Shown here one piece after another: positions 63,001 to 64,000 of a stretch of DNA of 64,000 bases. This DNA comes from AC-32 sp963765785 (GTDB taxonomy: Bacteria > Actinomycetota > Thermoleophilia > Gaiellales > Gaiellaceae), in assembly GCA_963765785.1 (NCBI GenBank), contig CAVXXW010000009.1, positions 1-64,000 on the forward strand, given 5' to 3'. Numbering within the stretch: the stretch's first letter is position 1; each line of letters begins with the position of its first letter. Below the pieces are notes generated by a model that ran no database searches, was not told the DNA's origin, and was given only the letters and a program-made list of their open reading frames with translations. A program made the translations under genes and the position numbers.

Positions 63001-63253
63001 CGAGAACCTGTTCTCGATCCAGGAGGCGAAGCTGAAGCTGGCGCAGGCCGGCGCCGACTACCTCGTCTTCCGCGGCGGCCGGACGACCGTCGGGCCGCTC
63101 CTGCTCGGCTCGGGTGAGCTACGCGCGCTGCGGTCGGAGCTCGACACGGCGGTCTACGCGAGCGCCCGCCGCGAAATTTCATTGAGATCTTATGAATTCA
63201 AGGCAGCGGTGCGGCTAGTCGATGCTATACTCGACGCGCGCCGGGCAGCGTGA
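60026..63253 (+). CDS. mfd: Transcription-repair coupling factor
   Basis: 1075 residues. A UvrB-like N-terminal part precedes the RNA-polymerase-interaction region (GDFVVHEDHGIGKLLGFETK, YLFLGFRGDDRLYVPHEQI), the RecG-like translocase (DQRTAIEAVKED, CGDVGFGKTEVAVRAAF, VIVDEEQRFGVAQKE, LSATPIPRTLHMSL) and the TRCF C-terminal domain. It removes stalled RNA polymerase and recruits UvrA. Slightly shorter than the ~1150-residue E. coli protein. Its last 80 bp are unusually AT-rich for this genome and hold the next promoter. Confidence 0.96.
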   Translation: MDLRETTRPVLHPLVEQLLADERLGAYADVLRTPVSARVSEPALPLLLSALHERLGRALVVVLPDDADARDAAESARWFLGEDAVALLPSRGVRWGSGLEPPPHLVGERARALDVLAAGGLVCASAAALAEPLPPTEARPAPIALAAGEAPGLEALAELLALAGHERVDRVQERGQFAVRGGLIDVFPTTGREPLRVEFFGDEIEAVRAFSAFTQRALHEVDGAVVYPAAERRLDLVEPSLSDESQGQSGEVPGDLVPVLDRAPDLVWEPDEVREALAEYEAELDLGGAAELEPFPRGQAHSFEAQRPAIAARGLAEAENELAAFVRAGNRVVVAFPHRGEALRTMNLLRRVEARLLEPGERFPDEPELLFAVSPARRGFVWRDLGLVLLPDTQVFRKRARTRAAPPGRALQSFADLRTGDFVVHEDHGIGKLLGFETKTVADVTRDYLFLGFRGDDRLYVPHEQIGKVSKYIGADASAPALSKLGGKAWQNLKSRARTSLRELAGELLALYARRQQAPGVAFELENEWLERLESEFPYRETEDQRTAIEAVKEDLEAPRPMDRLVCGDVGFGKTEVAVRAAFAVAVNGKQTLMLVPTTVLAEQHWNTFRERYRDFPVRVEMISRFRSPKEQKQVVADFAAGKVDVLIGTHRVLSRDVIPKELGLVIVDEEQRFGVAQKELLRALRLEVDVLSLSATPIPRTLHMSLSGLRDISVIETPPEGRRPIRTYVGEYDDELVKQALERELAREGQSFYLHNRVETIDEAAEKIAQLSPTLRVLVAHGQMRERELEEKMHAFLRGDADVLVSTTIIESGLDIPQANTLIVERADALGLAQLYQIRGRVGRSDVLAHAYLFYPDSRELTPEARARLATLADHTELGAGFAIAMRDLEIRGAGDLLGAEQSGHVAALGFELYVELLAEAVAELSGERRPAARPVRVEASVDAYVPAPYIEAEALKIDLHRRLALTETEDELRELRAATEDRYGPLPEPVENLFSIQEAKLKLAQAGADYLVFRGGRTTVGPLLLGSGELRALRSELDTAVYASARREISLRSYEFKAAVRLVDAILDARRAA
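63226..63231 (+). promoter_or_regulatory. Extended -10 promoter for the PpiC lipoprotein
   Basis: TGC-TATACT (63223-63231) inside the end of mfd, about 50 nt before ATG 63283. No good -35 is seen; an extended -10 may suffice. Confidence 0.45.
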
Positions 63254-63282
63254 GGAAAATCCCTGCTGCTGGCGCTTTTTCC

Positions 63283-64000
63283 ATGAAACGGATCGGAGTT
63301 ATCGGGGTTTGTCTGGCGTTCGCGCTGCTCGTTGCCGCCTGTGGCGGGAGCAGCGCGCAGAGCGTCTCGGGCAACGACGTCGCCGTCGTCGGCGACGGCC
63401 ACATCACGCAGGCCGAGTGGAACGCGCTGATCGACCAGACGAAGAACAACTTCACGGCGACGCACCGCAAGTTCCCGGCGCCCGGCTCGGTCGACCTCGC
63501 GAACCTGAAGACGAACGCGACGCAGTTCCTGATCCAGAGCAGCGAGTACGAGCAGGAGGCGAAGCAGCTCGGCGTCTCGATCAGCGACAAGGACGTCGAG
63601 GCGCGCCTCGAGCAGATCAAGAAGCAGTACTACGGCAACCCGGCGGGCCAGAAGCAGGCGACGCAGGCGCAGATGGACAAGCGCTACCAACAGGCGCTGA
63701 AGCAGCAGGGCTTCACCGACGAGCAGGTCCGCTCCGGGATCAAGCAGCAGCTGATCCGCGAGAAGGTCTTCAACAACGTCACCAAGGACGTCAAGGTCAG
63801 CGACAGCGACATCACGTCCTACTACAACAAGAACAAGAAGCAGTACGAGACGCCCGCGCAGCCGCCGAGCCGCGATGTGCGCCACATTCTCGTCAAGACG
63901 AAGGCGCAGGCGGACAAGCTCTACACGCAGCTCCAGAAGAACCCGGGCAAGTTCGCGGCGCTCGCCAAGAAGTACTCGACCGACACCTCGTCCGCGCAGA
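63283..64000 (+). CDS. PpiC/SurA-type peptidyl-prolyl isomerase lipoprotein, cut by window edge
   Basis: 239 codons visible. Signal peptide and lipobox LLVAACGGSS, a SurA-N-like helical domain (LIQSSEYEQEAKQLGVSISD, KQQLIREKVFNNVTKDVKVS) and the start of a parvulin domain (RDVRHILVKTKAQADKLY, KFAALAKKYSTD). Extracytoplasmic folding factor like PrsA. There is no close Shine-Dalgarno; GAGGAAAA is 24 nt upstream of the ATG. Confidence 0.9.
   Translation, partial: MKRIGVIGVCLAFALLVAACGGSSAQSVSGNDVAVVGDGHITQAEWNALIDQTKNNFTATHRKFPAPGSVDLANLKTNATQFLIQSSEYEQEAKQLGVSISDKDVEARLEQIKKQYYGNPAGQKQATQAQMDKRYQQALKQQGFTDEQVRSGIKQQLIREKVFNNVTKDVKVSDSDITSYYNKNKKQYETPAQPPSRDVRHILVKTKAQADKLYTQLQKNPGKFAALAKKYSTDTSSAQ

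Overview
The window is GC-rich (most stretches near 70 %) and gene-dense, with many GTG/TTG starts and ATGA/GTGA-type stop-start overlaps. An HspR-controlled dnaK-grpE-dnaJ-hspR-clpB operon, a phosphatidylinositol-phosphate synthase next to a short actinobacterial-type inositol-3-phosphate synthase, a LytR-CpsA-Psr protein and abundant leaderless-looking starts (TANNNT 6-9 nt before ATG/GTG) point to a deep-branching actinobacterium. Thermoleophilia (Gaiellales/Solirubrobacterales) is my best guess; that is inference, not a search result. The first ~5 kb has about ten single-base frameshifts inside conserved genes. This looks like poor consensus at a contig end rather than real gene decay.

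Layout. 0-7 kb: carbamate kinase and cyclic 2,3-diphosphoglycerate synthetase (-), an M3-like metallopeptidase (-), a YjbQ protein, a secreted phosphoesterase and an RlmD/TrmA RNA methyltransferase (+). 6.5-15.9 kb: a MarR/beta-propeller divergent pair, then a minus-strand group that reads as an inositol-lipid locus (PAP2/Aur1-like protein, CDP-alcohol phosphatidyltransferase, inositol-phosphate synthase with two N-terminal ribbon-helix-helix domains, PimA-like glycosyltransferase fused to a PHP phosphoesterase). It is followed by a UDG-superfamily protein and a membrane protein, with moaA and an EamA exporter flanking. 15.9-23.4 kb: the heat-shock operon. 23.4-28.5 kb: psuG-psuK, FmdB, LCP, ROK kinase, rsmI.

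28.5-36.3 kb: rsmI-(M23)-metG-tatD-rsmA-ispE-tRNA-Gln-glmU-prs. This is the order known from Bacillus (yabC-metS-yabD-ksgA-ispE-gcaD-prs-ctc-pth-mfd), but the last three genes (rplY, pth, mfd, followed by a PpiC lipoprotein) appear only at 57.5-64 kb. The 21 kb between prs and rplY is therefore accessory. It starts with a 2.5 kb integrase-bearing element flanked by a 13-bp direct repeat at the 3' end of prs. It then carries a catabolic cluster (Rieske oxygenase, TetR, FAD amine oxidase, PotABCD-type importer, thioesterase, OYE-type Fe-S flavoprotein, acyl-CoA dehydrogenase, ADP-forming acyl-CoA synthetase, class III aminotransferase). It ends with a cyclase/ATPase/TPR regulator and a two-gene unit of a 69-residue peptide plus a haem-oxygenase-fold enzyme.

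How it fits together. Three divergent promoters of the catabolic cluster share a 17-bp site CCTGAC-N7-GTCA-R. The copy at the TetR gene is a perfect palindrome, so the cluster looks like one TetR regulon for uptake and oxidation of an amine. In the inositol locus, Ino1 makes inositol-3-phosphate, the CDP-alcohol transferase would use it to make phosphatidylinositol phosphate, and the PHP or PAP2 domain could supply the missing phosphatase step. Three divergent gene pairs appear to be driven from one symmetric TANNNTA -10 element.
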